Assembly (NCBI RefSeq): GCF_016802725.1
Contig: NC_052664.1
Coordinates: forward strand, 19,364,405 to 19,428,404
Reading direction: 5' to 3'
DNA length: 64,000 nt
From: Solenopsis invicta
Taxonomy: Eukaryota > Arthropoda > Insecta > Hymenoptera > Formicidae
Of this stretch, positions 40,001 to 54,082 are shown one piece after another. Position 1 is the first letter of the stretch. The number at the start of each line of letters is the position of its first letter. A program made the translations under genes and the position numbers. The notes under the pieces are model-generated. The model had not been told where the DNA came from. It searched no databases and was given only the letters and a program-made list of their open reading frames with translations.

Positions 40001-42489
40001 TTTCTTCTGACGATAATGATTTTTTTCAATATTTCGACTCAAATAGATTTTTAGTCGACACTTTAAATGTTATAGATTTTGTTGGAAATTTACTCATCAT
40101 TTTCGGATAGAAAGCATGAAGTGGTACATGAATTATCATAACGAACGGTACAAGTAATGAAAAACCGTGATATGAATCAGTTGTTTATAAACAATACTGT
40201 GAATTTCGTAGAATTAACGCTTTCGAAATGTATTGCCAGTGTGCAATACATTTGAATTTCGATTGTATAATTCGGGACGGTTCATTACGTTTTAATTAGC
40301 CATTAACTCGATTCGCGTTATACCACGGGGCATCAGAATTGAAGTTGCAGTTTCCAAATTTTTTCGCTCGTTAGCGAAATATCTCGATTACGAAACGGTT
40401 CGACTCCGAGCCCAAGCAATGCACGTAGCATCGCGTTTAATTAGTAAGCAAAATTGTAATTAAGCCTGTACTTTAAGGTTTATTACATATATCATAAATG
40501 CGACGTTTGCATAACAGGATTGATTGAAATACTGTCTGTCTGTGTGATTTAAAATATTTAAACTTATTTTTTGGAAAACCTTTCTTGAATTGTGTCGTTA
40601 TGGCAAATTAATAGCAGTTATTGAATAGCAATTTATCGAGCGAGCAATGCAACGGCAATACTGTATTTCATAATATATGCACCCTATATATGTATTGTAG
40701 TAGGTGTCAATTTAATTAAATATTTCCACAATTTCTGAAAACAATTGCATAATTTTTTTTTTCTTAACTATAAAATTTTATAAAAGAAATTAATAACAAT
40801 TTTTTTCTAATCAAGTGAGATTATACAACTATATAACATCAATTGAAATATTTTTATAATTTCTGAAATAAATTAAACAGTTAAGGAAAAAAAATAATGA
40901 AAATGTTTTTAGAAATTATGGAAATATTTCGTTAAATATCTACTTGAATACATAAAACATTTGATGCATATTATAATTTACTTTTTGCAATAATTACGTA
41001 TTTTGAGAGTTACTATAATTTGAATATATTTTAGAGATTAACGTAACATCAAAATTCTACGTATCGGTGAATGTTAAATTAGTTTTTGTTACAACTCGAG
41101 TGGATTAAATTATTTATAATGACGAATGTTACATATAAATATATATTTCTTAAAATCATTGCCTTGAAATGGATAAACTAGAGAGCAGATTAGCGATTGA
41201 AATATTTAACGTCGAAACAAAATCTCGATATAATCATCTGTCGATTTATTATGCATACAAAAATGCTTATATACGAAGGATATACAATACATGGTTTAGT
41301 TATTTACTGACATGTTTTATGTTGCCTTTTTTACAGGGACAATATTTTTAGAAAATGCGATTGACAAAAACATGAAAATATAATATCAAATATCGAGTAT
41401 GTTGTATCATAAATTTGCAAAGTCATTGTATAGGTGAATTAAAAAATAATGGAGAATAAAAAAATAAACTGAAGAATGAATCTGTAACAAGAAATACTAT
41501 TATTTTTTTAAAACAAAAAAACTTTTATGCAAGTTTCTTTATGGCGTTTTTACATCTCGTAGACAGGTAGACAATAAAGATAAATAAAACACTGAATTTT
41601 ACGTAAAATAAAAATATATTGATATTTATAAATTACGATAGAAAAAAATTATTAATATTAATAAAAGTAATTGCATTTATTCATGTCAGTTGCTAATTAT
41701 ATTTTAATTTTTTTATAATTTATTCATTAACATTTATTGATAATTCGGTTTTATATTATTTGAGATAATAGAATAAAGTAACAAAAGGTCCAGTAAATAT
41801 TTTGTTGTACAAAACAAAAATTTATAACATAAATTATTTCAATTATTTTATTAGTTAACTGTTGCATCTGTAAAGAAAACATAATGCTTTTTATCCATGT
41901 GTGATTAATTCTCAATAAACAACAAATTCTTTTTTGGAAGAAGTTAAACATTAAAGTGGCTACTTCTTGCAATGAGGTAAAATATTCTTATACTTGGTTA
42001 TTGCGCACTACGTGCTGAGATTTCAAATAAAGCAGCAAACGCGCGCGCGCGCGGTAAAAATGTAATTTAATTCACTTTATCGTTAAATCTCACTAGCTCA
42101 AGTGATAAAATACAATTCGATATATTGAATAATAAAGTTATTCTGATTATCTCTATGTGAGATAATTCGACTATGAGTTAATACTATTTCGTTTAGAATT
42201 TTAATACAACTTTTTTTCAATACTTATTTCTTTTTATTACAAGTTTAAATTTTGGATTTCCGGATTACTGAAAAGAAGTTAAATTGTTTCTAGTAAACAA
42301 ATGTTAGCTTCTACAGTGTTTCGAAAATCTGTTAATATTATATATCGTAAAATATTGCAAAAAACAAATGTACTGCCGGTTTGCTTATCATTCTACAATA
42401 TCGCGCAAAGAATTTATGTGTATAGAAGAATATATATGTATACCTATATATTTCCGAATGAAAGAGATTCTATTAACGCGAAATAAATA
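37088..42489. other. AT-rich DNA without a recognised gene
   Basis: Only short frames. Features of note are the 38.8 kb MITE and a (CG)n run at 42040-42053. Confidence 0.5.
38822..38977. mobile_element. MITE with about 27-base inverted ends
   Basis: The left AATGCACATTTCGGCCGATT and the right AATCGACCAAAATGTGTATT are inverted copies, as are TTTTCAGCT and AGCTGAAAA just inside. Confidence 0.7.
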
Positions 42490-43140
42490 TGGGAGAGGTG
42501 TTATAGGCGCTACTGGCTTTTCGCATATCGCGTGCCAAATTACAGCGCGACGATTGTCACGGGTAAGTCGACGCGGACGCGCGTGAACGCGAGCGTTTAC
42601 CTCGCGCGCGCGTACCGCGTCCCAATATTCACTCCGTCGACCGACAAACTGCATAAAACACGTGCTTCGACCCGTAAATTCATCGCCGGGCTTCGTGCGG
42701 TAGTTTGCCGTCGTGGTAATTGATATCGCAGTTTGATATCGGCTGACGTTGTGTCGGGAAAGAGAAGGAGGGGAGCTCGGTATAGGGACTGCATAGGGTG
42801 AGGAGAGAGAGACTACGAGAGCCGACGAGAAGGATGCAAGGGGAGGCCGGTGGCGGATAGCGGTGCAGGGGATGAGGGAAAGAGGGTGAGGAATGGTGAG
42901 GACGGCGGAAGGTGGATAAGAGAGGGGGAGGATAGCCACGGTGGGAGAAAGAGAAAGAGAAGAGGTAGGTAGGGGAGTTATGGGGATGGGGTGTACGAGT
43001 AGGGGAGGATGGACGCGGTCACTATGGCAACCATGGCTGGGTTTCAGGGCTCCCGAGTCGACGAGATGGTTTGGGTAATGTTCCAACGCGCCTTGGAATG
43101 GATTTCTCTCGCTTTGCTACCAAATGGGGTTAGTCAGTAC
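42490..43140. other. GC-rich patch with G/A-rich (plus) strand
   Basis: From about 42760 to 43010 the + strand is strongly purine-biased (GGAGG, GAGAGA runs). This opens a 232-codon Pro/Ser-rich frame on the minus strand (42388-43086) with no recognisable domain. It could be regulatory. No gene is supported. Confidence 0.3.
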
Positions 43141-46100
43141 TAAGCGCACGCCCGTTTTCTTCGCGCCTTTTTCTTCCCACTTCCTCCTCTCTCCTGTACC
43201 TCTATTTCAATACATTCTTCAATGTTTTTTGAATATCGCTAAACGGGGGTACTTCGGACATATTGAAATTGCCATGTCTCACTACGTCTCAATCTATGAA
43301 TAATGATAGCAAGAGAGGACAATTTTTAAATTTATCTGCTACATAAATCACGTTTATTCTTATTAAAAGTATAAACAACTGTTGCGACATATTTAGAATT
43401 CCTGCTACGACGATGAGACGTGATTGGAGTTTTCAATCCAATCTTTTTTAATACTTTTTTTTTATTTTTATTTTGTCGAGAGTATAGTGGATAATGTATA
43501 ATAGAGAAAGGAAGGGGGTAATGGAATACAGATTTGATTTTTCTTTTAAATAATTTAGTAAATATTAATGCGATACGATTCTTATCAACACCAGTTTCTT
43601 AGCCATTGTTATATCAAAATTACACTAGAAGTTCTTCGAGTAGACCGAACATAATTCAAAATTTATTGAAGGGGGAAAAAGGATGGATTTGTGAGACAGG
43701 ATGCGTGGCATATTAACAACTAATGTCATAAAGAGCACTTATAATTACAAAAAAATCACAAATTAATGATTCTTTGTAGATCTACTAAGTATACTCTAAT
43801 AAATACCACAAAACAAGGTTTTATAAACATTTCATAAAATAGGTATATTTCATTTGAAAAAAAAATTTGTTTTAATAATTTCTTTGCTGTTAATAAACAT
43901 TACGTAACGTCTGCTACTGGTTGTATAGTTGCAAGAGCGGTCTTACGCTCGTAATACAGATGACTGAACGACTATCTCACGATCCCTCTCACTACATAAT
44001 ATTTTATATGTCGAATTCTTATACAGATTATGGCATACGTTAAATTCTGTTACATTATTTGATATTCAAGACTTTCAAAGTAAAGTTAAAAAATTAATAT
44101 CTGACATACTTTTCAAAATTACGTAGAGAACATACATGTGTAAATCTGCAAAACTGAAATTCAGTTTTTATAAAAACGCAGTGAACACTAATGACCAGTA
44201 AGCCTTCTACAATGTTTAAATAGACTGTAACGAATTTTAACGGTTGCGTCTAGAATTTAACGTGAATTATACGAGATATCATGGTATTGCATCTTCCTAC
44301 ACGTATTTCACAATTCCGACTTTCCTCTACTATAATTATAAAAATATCATAATTATTAAAGTTATTAAAGTGATGTTACAAATAATTTTTATCAAACGTG
44401 TGTGTTCGCGAATTGTAAAATTTATCTATTTATACTTTAAAATAGCAGGAGGATAAAATTGCTTAAATTCACAATTTGAAATTCAATTGACATGGCTTTA
44501 AAAAATGAAAGAAACATTGTAATCCACTGTGAATTCATAAGAATTTTAAGCGAGATTATTAATAAGGTTCTTCTTTCTCTCTCTCTCGCCGTATCATCTC
44601 TGTTTCGTTGTCACAAAAAGCCTGATAACCAGCATCTTATGACATACACGTCGTGACGGGCGAAAAATCGCGAGTCGCAAGCTTATTGCGCGTCGTACGT
44701 TATCCCTCGTGTAGCGTGTCCGCTACGACGCGATTCTCACGCCGTAAGAATGATGACAGAGAAAGGAAGGACGGGGACATGATGGCTAGATGAGAAAGTG
44801 GTTAGACCTCGGAGCTGCGCGAACCAAAACAAAAAAGAGAGAGTAAAATATAGAAAAAAGCGAAGTGATATTTATTATGTATTCTACGCGCATCTATTTA
44901 GAGAATTAATACAAAATAGTAGTATATATAAATAATACAAAAAGGTAGTATTTGTTCTGTAGAATTGTATATGATGTGTTACTAACGAAAAATATCCAAC
45001 AAAAACAGAAATAGAGCTCGGATTATACGAAATCTCGTGGCAAAAGGTGAAAAAAACAATCAAATTAATGTTGAAATAACTGAGCTTTTATCGATAATTG
45101 CATTTACATTATTTAAATGCCAGATTTTCTAAGGAAACCAATTTCTTTATTTTAAAACAATTATCGATAATTTCTGGTGTATTAATTCGACTTCTGCGAT
45201 ATGAATACTCGCTGATATTTATTTTTAAAATTTCCGTGAATTTTGGATTTATAATTAATTAAAAATAAAAAATAACAACGTTGTTTAAAAAAAGATAAAG
45301 AAATAAAGTATTTTGCTAAGACTTATTTGTAGTCATGAATGACCTTGGGAAGTTTTGATCAATCAAATTTTAATAGAGATTCTAAGCTCGCGAACGAAAA
45401 GAAAAGATTGTAAAGGATTGAATACGTTCTTGATCATAATTTTGATGTTTTTTCGTTGAAAAAACACCAAATGTATGTCGTGTTATGTAATGTTATAATT
45501 GATGATTTTATTAATTTGTTATTTATTATCTCATTTTTTTTTAATTTGCTAATGAGATTGATAACTATATCAAATTGTAAAATAGATTCTATTTTGATTA
45601 TATTTGTATTGTCTATTATTCAGTTCAATTTTTTCTTTGTATGGCGATTTTTTATATTTTATAATGCAATGCATTAGAATATAATTCTATTTTTTTCCGT
45701 ATAGAGAGAGATATGAAAAGATATATATTGAACCGTAATTATTTTACGTTATTTACTATCGCAAGTAAGGAGGTAAACAATAACAAATTTTCTTTTGAAT
45801 TTGTGAATAATATATTTTTTGATACAAAACAGATTTTATATATACTGAAAATTGTGTAAATTAAAAAGAAGCAGGACTTTCCTGATTCAATTTCACAATT
45901 AATGCCCTAAATTATGTCTGTATTAAAATATATACTTTTAAATTTCTCGAAATTATAATGGGTTTCACTCCTTAATCAAAACGCAAATTGTATAAATTCT
46001 ATATAAACTACATACTATTTAATTTCACATTTCTTTCTCACAAAAATGCATTTACGTGATACGAATATAGAATTAACAAGACATCTCCGTTTATCTAACA

Positions 46101-46802
46101 ATATATTCACTTTCATAATTAAAATTTTGAAATATGAAAGAAGGATTTATTTTTTACATAAAAAATATTTCAGATACTTTTTTGATTAAAATCAATGTTT
46201 CTTTAAATCTTTATTTCAATCTCAATATTCTCGATATCTTTTTATCTAAATAATTCTACTACTTTATATAAAATGGTTTACTCAAAATTTTTGCTAGAAT
46301 GCCATGAATCATTCTTTCATGATAGTTTACGAACTGTATACAGAAAACGGTGAGCGTATTATTCGCTTATGAATGCCCAAAAGGATGAACATTTCATACA
46401 ACGCGCGAACGAGTTGCTTTACTTATGCAAAACACTTGGAAGCTTCTTGTCGGTATATCAAAGAAGCAGAGAAAAAAGAAGGAGAAGTGAATAAGTGTAC
46501 AAGGATGTCGGTATCGAGGTCAAATGCCCTACAAAATAGACGAGCCGTTCGTTTGCATTCGCTTCCTCGTGTTTTAGCATATCGAGACTTGCTGAACTAC
46601 TCATACGTCGACAACCAAACGATCGATATACGATATTTGCCCCTGTATTATTTCGACAAACCATGAAGCCGTTGACCCATTAACGACACGTGTCGCAAAT
46701 TCGCCGCGCGTTTATAAGGTCCTTCCTCTCTTTGATGAAATCAAACACTCGGGGAAATTATATTACATTGCTGTGGACTCCAAAAAGCAAGTTGCAATTT
46801 TT
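43141..46802. other. AT-rich DNA without a recognised gene
   Basis: A CpG-containing patch at 44570-44830 and a 97-codon unassigned + frame at 46373-46666 are the only departures from AT-rich sequence. Confidence 0.5.
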
Positions 46803-47003
46803 ACACTTAAGTCTGTAAAGCGTGTAGTTTTCACTTTTTACACATTTCTATGCGAGTAATTTTTGTACTTTTTACACATTTAGATGTGTAATTTTACACG
46901 CTTAAACGTGTATCAATGTTAAACTATATGTCTAAACGTGTAAAAGTACAGAGATTATACGCATAGAATTGTATAACAAGTGACTACACGTTTTACACAC
47001 TTG
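46803..47003. mobile_element. 200-bp hairpin element abutting M47
   Basis: The left arm GCGTGTAGTTTTCAC is mirrored by GTGACTACACG, and CTTTTTACACATTTAGA by TCTAAACGTGTAAAAG. It ends where the M47 copy begins. Confidence 0.6.
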
Positions 47004-47141
47004 TGCCTATTTCTATATATACTCAGATTAGCTTTAATCTCGGTTTAACCTACTCTTTATCTTTTTCAAATTCTTAGAACTAAAAGATAAAGAATAAGTT
47101 ATCACTGAGATCAAAGTTAATCTGCGTTGGTAGAAATAGGC
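47004..47141. mobile_element. MITE family M47, copy 2
   Basis: Starts GCCTATTTCTA and ends TAGAAATAGGC. Internal inverted blocks are TTTAATCTCGGTTTAAC and ACTGAGATCAAAGTTAA. It is the better-preserved of the two copies. Confidence 0.7.
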
Positions 47142-50100
47142 ATTAATCGTATAAAAATTACACTTGGATTTAATTGTGTCGTTTAATTCGAATATACTTT
47201 CGAAAAGATTCTCTCTTTGAGAATAAATCTATTGTAAGTTGCATATATTCCAGATTTGATTTTGTCATTGAAATTAAAATTGGAACATTCAAGCCGTTCG
47301 ATATATACATCTTTATCATTAGCATTTATGCAAATGTAATATATATTTTCGCATTTGTGCCTTAGTTTTTGTCGAGAGAGAAATCGGTACGGCATTGGTC
47401 GTTATTATTGCAATTCAATTATGATCTATGTCGAATTATTAATGAAATGGAGTACCTGAATATATTACGCGATTATAGATTAAACTGCTATTACAGAATC
47501 GCAATTACGATGTTGTGTGCGTCCCATTTCAAGAGATATCGATTAACATTTCGCGCTCGTTAGACAGACACGCCGATTGTCTCATCGTCGATCACGCGCA
47601 TAATCATGACATACGTCATGTATTTGTACGTTTGTTTATACATTGGAGAAATTATGCGTTTCCACGCGAACAAATATTTTTGGTAGAGACCAGGTTTCCC
47701 CGAGAATCGATTCCAATATCGTGCGATACCGTGTGCATTATATAGGACATTTAATAATTAAATCAGCGATTTTTTCGCTTTTCAACAGAATTTAACTTTT
47801 TTTCTTGTAAAAGCAATAAGATTAAACTTTTATATGCAAAATTAAATTTTTAAAATTATAATTTTTAAAGCGTTTTAATTAAAAAATGCGGTTGTTTTGA
47901 AATATACGAAAGTAAAGAACTATTTTACATGTAACATGTGGCGAAACAGCAAGTTGATAACAAAGAACAAATTAACAACAACCGTTGGCCATATACATTT
48001 TTACATAAAGGAAAACGTAAACATTGTTACACAAAATGTGCGCAATGTATAAACATAATCTTTTTAATGTGAACTTTAAAAACTCTTGCTTGCATGTTTG
48101 CAAGTATACAATTAATACTTAAATAACTATATTTCAGATATATTCTATTTTATTAAATAATATAATGATTAAGTATTTTATTTAATATATTTAGTGTATG
48201 AGAATATTAAACAGTTAATATAAAATTCATTAACATATTTTAAATATACTAGATGTGATAATTAATTTTAAAAATAACTTTTAAAATTTATATATGGACT
48301 TGTGCAATTTATATGATAAATTCTGGAAATTTATCAATGTCATAAATTTTTTATATACGTTATTAAAATAACATATACAGCATGTGGAAATTAGAATCGC
48401 GCTATTCAGATCATTACGCAAACGGCGAAATGTAAAGAATTTACATTAAAAAATTGTTTAGCTGAATTATTATTTTCATTAGAATTTAAATTTAAAAACA
48501 AATAAAAATGTTCTTTATAGTTAACGTTGCGTTTTAAAAAAATGAATAAAAAATATAAAGAAAAGGCAATCTCGTAGAAGTCATCCACGTAATTTTAATA
48601 TGATTCATTGTTAAAATTTATTTTATTGAATCACAAAATCATGGAAAAGCTTTAGTTTTCTGTAATATATAAGAGAACCTTTACTCCAATAATTTAGTTT
48701 TTTTTTGTAGAAATATCTAATCTAGGAATTTTATCTTGACACACAGGACAAAAAATAATTTTGACTTAAGTAGTACAAATAAAATACCTGTAGGATAAAA
48801 CTGTAGGAAAGTCTAATAGAAGTTTAGTTACCGTAACGTTTGAAAAGAAATATCTGAGATCTTTCGAAAGATTTTCTTTGAAATCCTGTTCGGCAAAGAA
48901 AATAGATTGACTCTAGACTTTTGAAAATATCATTGTACACGTAAAAACTACATTTTATCAGAATATCGATTTTCAAAGCCTTTCAAGGCATATATACTTT
49001 TGATCATTCGTCGGACTACATTTTATTTTCTTTAGAACGCATGCACAATGTTATGTGCACAAAAGCCTTGTAGACAACCAGCAAGTAGAGTCTCACAACA
49101 TCCTTCTACCGAGCCAGGCGAGTTCAAGAATCTCGATGGAATTTTGTAACGTTTCTCGGTAGACCGACGAATTTCGGGCAACCGGGAATAGCAGGTAGGC
49201 GAATCCGGTCGGATGAAGCCGCCGGAGTCGAACCGTGCGCAGGGAAATTCGAGATATCCGTACCTCAGTCTGTCGCACAAACGATCCTGTTGTCCTATGT
49301 ATACATGAGATTAATGCGGTCGATCCGATATACATGATGGTCATTCAATTTTGCGATCATATTTTATGTAAACAAAATTTTATGTAGACTAATTACAATA
49401 CAATCGATTTTTCTAATCTCCAGAAAAAAACCGACTTTTTAGATTAAAATTGATGAAATGTTTATAATAACTTACGAAACTATTGAATATAAAATGTTGA
49501 AGAAATATATGTATTATGTATAAGAAGTATGTGTGCGTATTCAGTTCTTGGAAGAACGTACTAAAATAATTAAAAGATATCGAATTATCTAAGGTGTCTC
49601 CTAATTTGTAAAATCTTTTTCAAATATTTTATATAACAAAATTTCGCGCTTCGTTAAATACAAAATATTTTACATAATTTTAATTTACAAGACGGTTATC
49701 TAGATTCAATATTGAAGATCAGAAAATTGTAAGAAGAAGCCTTTGTCTCTTGAGGAATTGACGACATTAATCGAGAAATTTCACTGAACGGGAATTTTAA
49801 TTTAAGACGTAATTAGATCGAGATGTTGAATATTGAAGGTGGAATCTAGAAGATCGTAACAGATAATTAATCTTTGCGTAATCGACAAGATTAATCAAAA
49901 GATTTCATTGAACACGGATTTGAGAACACCCTGTATATATGCCAGGTGCGCACGAAGCCCCGATCATGATGCCCGTTTGATGGGGCATGAATGCATTGCC
50001 GACGCGTTACTGACCTATCCTCGCCGAGTGCCGCACAAGTAGGGTTCATTTGCGGTGGTCACGTGCGGTGTCGTGGATCTTGTTATGAGAATAGCTTAAG

Positions 50101-51729
50101 CATGGCGAGCTGCCTACGTAATTAGTTCAAACTACTGATTGTTGGGCCAGTTCCCCGATATAATAATAAAAGTTGAATTATCCGCTTTTTAATGCGGATA
50201 AACCATTATTATTATAAAAATGCATACGTTAAATGTGTTGTACAAAATATAGATCGATGTGAATATTCTGAACAATAATTTATATCTACGCGTAGATGAT
50301 AAGAAAAATTGGCCATACCGATATACCACTTTGCTTTTGAATTATATTTCTTAAACGAAGATTAAAAATAAAACTTTGGAAACTTACATACAAATTGAAA
50401 GGTATCTTTTATTAGATGATATAACAGTTTTTCTAATGTCATTTCGAATTTTGCAAATTGAACTTTATAAAATAAGCAAAAGTAAGCGTCTGACATAATG
50501 AATTCCAAAACCGATATAATTTCAGTAATGCTGCATTTTCCTTTGTTCTCTTTTTACATGAGTCATCTGTACAAAATACAAGTTAAGGTGTATGAGGATT
50601 TCTAGAAGTCTTTCACTGTGATGTAAAACATTTTTCGTCGATTTATATCTTATGCTGTTTTGTAAGACACAACATATAATGCGATAATATTTAAAGATTA
50701 AGTTAGGTTATTAGTTTAATAAGTAAATCTTGCATAATGCTCTTTTACTCTATCCTATATGATTTTTATTATTTGTCTTATCGATAGCTGTGCCGATTTA
50801 TGCTGCATTTCGATTTTATGTTTAAATTCACATTATGAGAAAAATAAGAAAAAAAGATAAATAAATAAAATAGCTTTGAATGTTACAAACATGTAAAATG
50901 ATCTAATATTGTTAACAATATATACTCACTATTGTTTAAACTATGCAATTTGCGACAGAAAATTGCGCAAATTTTATTCTTGCTTTTGAAAAATTTGTTT
51001 TTAACAGGCTTCATATAGGAAAAGCCACTGGCTGGATATAACATGTAAATTGCATGTTTCTATTTCTTTAATTAACCAAACAAACGAAATGTATTTTTAT
51101 CATTTAATAAAGTTTAATTTTCGAGGAATAATTAAGAATGTGCCGCTTTAGAAAATTTATGTCAATATATTGACAATTTTTCCTCTATTATTAATGTATT
51201 ATTAGATGATATTCATTCATAAAAGTTATTTTTATTTTTACTGTACTAATGACGTGAAATTAACTTTTCTGGAATAATCGTAGCACCATATGAACCATAT
51301 AATATCACATAGCTTTACGATGATCTCATAAAACATTCAGTAAAGACGATTCACGATATATTGACGTGAAATATTCGACACGATAATCTGACACGTCAAT
51401 TAGCATGCGCGAATTTTCAGTTCGTTCATCCGTTAATAGAAAGTCCATCGTGTGGCGTGATATTTTTTCAGCGCGACGTATGGGCTACTTGTTGCGCATT
51501 TATCTCCGATATCCCATTAGCTTAATAATTTTTCGATTAATTGTTCTATTCGGATTGATATAGCAGATTTTTCTATTCCGTATAAAATATTTACCGCTTC
51601 GAAAATAGTTACTATTTCCGCTCGACTCGACGTGATCTCAGGAGTTTGGCTAATTAATTACGATACCGAACTTTAAATACAGAATGCAACGGGCATCGCG
51701 CCACGCCAATATCGGGAAAATTCATTATC
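47142..51729. other. AT-rich DNA with two small GC-rich islets
   Basis: Islets lie at 49030-49330 and 49921-50160. Neither contains a recognisable gene. A short hairpin around TTATCCGC/GCGGATAA lies at about 50178-50205. Confidence 0.5.
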
Positions 51730-52320
51730 TTACTCGGCACGATTCGCGGGCTGCCGTGTACGAGAGAGGAGGTACCTGCGTTTGATGTGGGCTTTATTGC
51801 GAGAACGATAAACGTCCATCGCGATTCGGAGCCGATATGTCGGGTGCGCTATTATGGAGTAACCGCATCGTTGCGCGTCGAGCTTGCGCACCGATGGTAA
51901 GGGGAAGAGAAAACGGCTTAATGGAAGAAACAAAGCGCGGCGCGCCGTTATAGGAAGTTATTATACCTCCTCCTCTTCGCTCTTCCCCCTCCCCACCTCT
52001 CTCTCTCTCTCTCTCTTCTTTTCCACCCTTCTCGCTCTCGTTCTCCTCTCTCTTCGTATATTTAGCATAGCCAACTGGCGCAACCCAGGCCGTCGGCGAT
52101 ACACTCGATTTGGCATCCAGCCACCATTCCCACGCGCGCGATGACGTCGCAAGGCTGCGTTATCTAACGCAATGCCGTCCGTACCGCGTGCTACCTTTTG
52201 TTCCTGTTTCATCGCGCTTTACGCTCAACATTGTTTGTGAAACGACCCGAGGCATCGTACGTCAACGGAGACCAGTAGCGCGGTATTTCAGCAATTCAAG
52301 CAGTTCGTAACTCCGATCGC
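51730..52320. other. Moderately GC-rich stretch with (CT)n tract
   Basis: It is CpG-containing with a polypyrimidine tract at about 51963-52016. Unrecognised frames of up to 86 codons occur on both strands. No gene is supported. Confidence 0.3.
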
Positions 52321-52639
52321 GTCGGCAAATACGAACCGTATTGTGAAGTTTTCACGCGATAATTAGATTGACCAGTGGATTTACAGAACGCATTGGGTGC
52401 AACAATAAGAAATAATCGGTCGAACAGATTGCAATTATTAGCAGAATTATTGGAAAGTGTTAAAGTCAAGAGAGCAAAACATCACGAATAAAACATCACT
52501 TCCTCCTGGAAACAACAGTGCTATTTTCGCGCAAAACATCGATCGCACTATTTAATTATCCAGCATGAAGACAAAGAGGAACGTATCTCGTGAAACAAAA
52601 GGAAAAAGATGAAGGAGCACAAAAGAAAAGAGCGAAATA

Positions 52640-52809
52640 TATGAGATGGACTCGGCGGCGCGGTTTCGGCAATAGTAATGCGGGAAACGTGCACGCACGT
52701 GAAGATCCACGAGAGAACAGCAACGGAAGATCGCGTGCTTCCGCGGGAAAGCGGCTGCTGATCGTGTAATATTGTATAGCTTGGCAACAACGCGCGCTTC
52801 GCGATCTCG

Positions 52810-52840
<31 letters not shown>

Positions 52841-53205
52841 TTCACCCAGGCAACGTCGCACAACGCCTGTCCGTCGCGAACAGAGTGCACGAACGGTGCA
52901 CGCGTGGATCGTTGCGTGCGCGTGTACGCGAACGCAAACGTATCGCCGCGCTGTTACAGAGGGCTCCGCCGCGCCGCGCCAGGGCGAAGGGTGGAGAGGA
53001 GAGCGGCGGCAAAGCGGCCGAGAGTGGGGTCGGCAGCGGGGAAACGGGAGGGTTCAGGGAGGGATACACGGGGGGGAAGGTCGGTCGGGAGGAGAAAAGG
53101 GGGAAACGTCTGCGAACGCACGTAGCGGAATGAGCGAGACTGGATCCTTATGCACGACGACCGCTCGCAGGGATGAAAGGACGACTTCTCCCCTTCCCTA
53201 CCGTA

Positions 53206-53258
<53 letters not shown>

Positions 53259-53470
53259 AGTTTGCCAGTTGCGAATCAGGTGCTCTCGCGCCGCCGTCAA
53301 GGCTACCCGCCTGTCGAGAAACTCCTCGCGGCGTTTTCGAGCCGGGAAACTTGCCGAGCGCACGTGCTCTCGATCCAATTAGCCGCGCCCGCGTCTCCGT
53401 CGGTTTTTCCTCAGCGTGGCGCGCGTTTTCTTCTTTTTTTCTTTTTTTTTTTTAGCAGCGATGGCGATTT
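52640..53470. promoter_or_regulatory. CpG-rich island with two (CT)n tracts
   Basis: A GC-rich block holds (CT)n runs at 52810-52838 and 53212-53257 and a G/A-rich stretch at 52975-53105. Reading frames on both strands are low-complexity. No clear donor or acceptor defines an exon. It resembles the other promoter islands here and may be a promoter or enhancer. Confidence 0.3.
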
Positions 53471-54082
53471 AAAGGACGCTTGTATAGATTAGCGATTGAT
53501 TACTTATAACGATCGACGTTTAGCTTCCGGTTAAGTAACAAGTTATAGTTACAAGTTAAAGCTGCTAATTACATCATGTTAAGTAGAAAAATGATAATGA
53601 CTCTTTTCCATTACATACAGATGTCATCGTGTTGTGTTGAAACTAGCACGTGCATATTTATCGACATTAAAAAATAACATTTTGAACATTTAAAAGATTG
53701 AAGAATGTTTTATTATGAGTTTCCAAACATATTTCAATTGAATGTTTCTCTAGAATGACATAATTGTTTCTAAATAAAAATAATAAGTAAAATGTACAAT
53801 ATTTTTTAAATTGTTTGTCACCTTTATCAACAAATTTATCAGTTTGTGTAACCGCTAAGTTAGGCTTGCGCGTTAAACAAAAATCTATTGCACATATTTC
53901 AGAAGCGATTATCGAGTAAATAGACGGAAGATATTTGATTAAATGTCTATTAGACTGTAATACTGATTACACAATTACATTTAATTAATATGCTGTAGGG
54001 AAAGTCACATAATACATGATGTCAGAATATTCTTTACTATGGAATAATTAAAAATTATTCTGCTAGATATTAAATAAATAAA

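Noticed and set aside
40397..40407. Second B-box match (GGTTCGACTCC on the + strand)
   Set aside because: Flanking sequence cannot form a cloverleaf; a chance match.
42388..43086. 232-codon Pro/Ser-rich minus-strand frame as a gene
   Set aside because: It is opened by a purine-biased + strand tract, and the composition explains it.
49224..49234. tRNA/SINE-like B box (GGTTCGACTCC on the minus strand)
   Set aside because: No matching A box at the right distance, and the T stem and acceptor stem cannot be paired, so it is not a tRNA. SINE origin is not supported by any second copy seen here.
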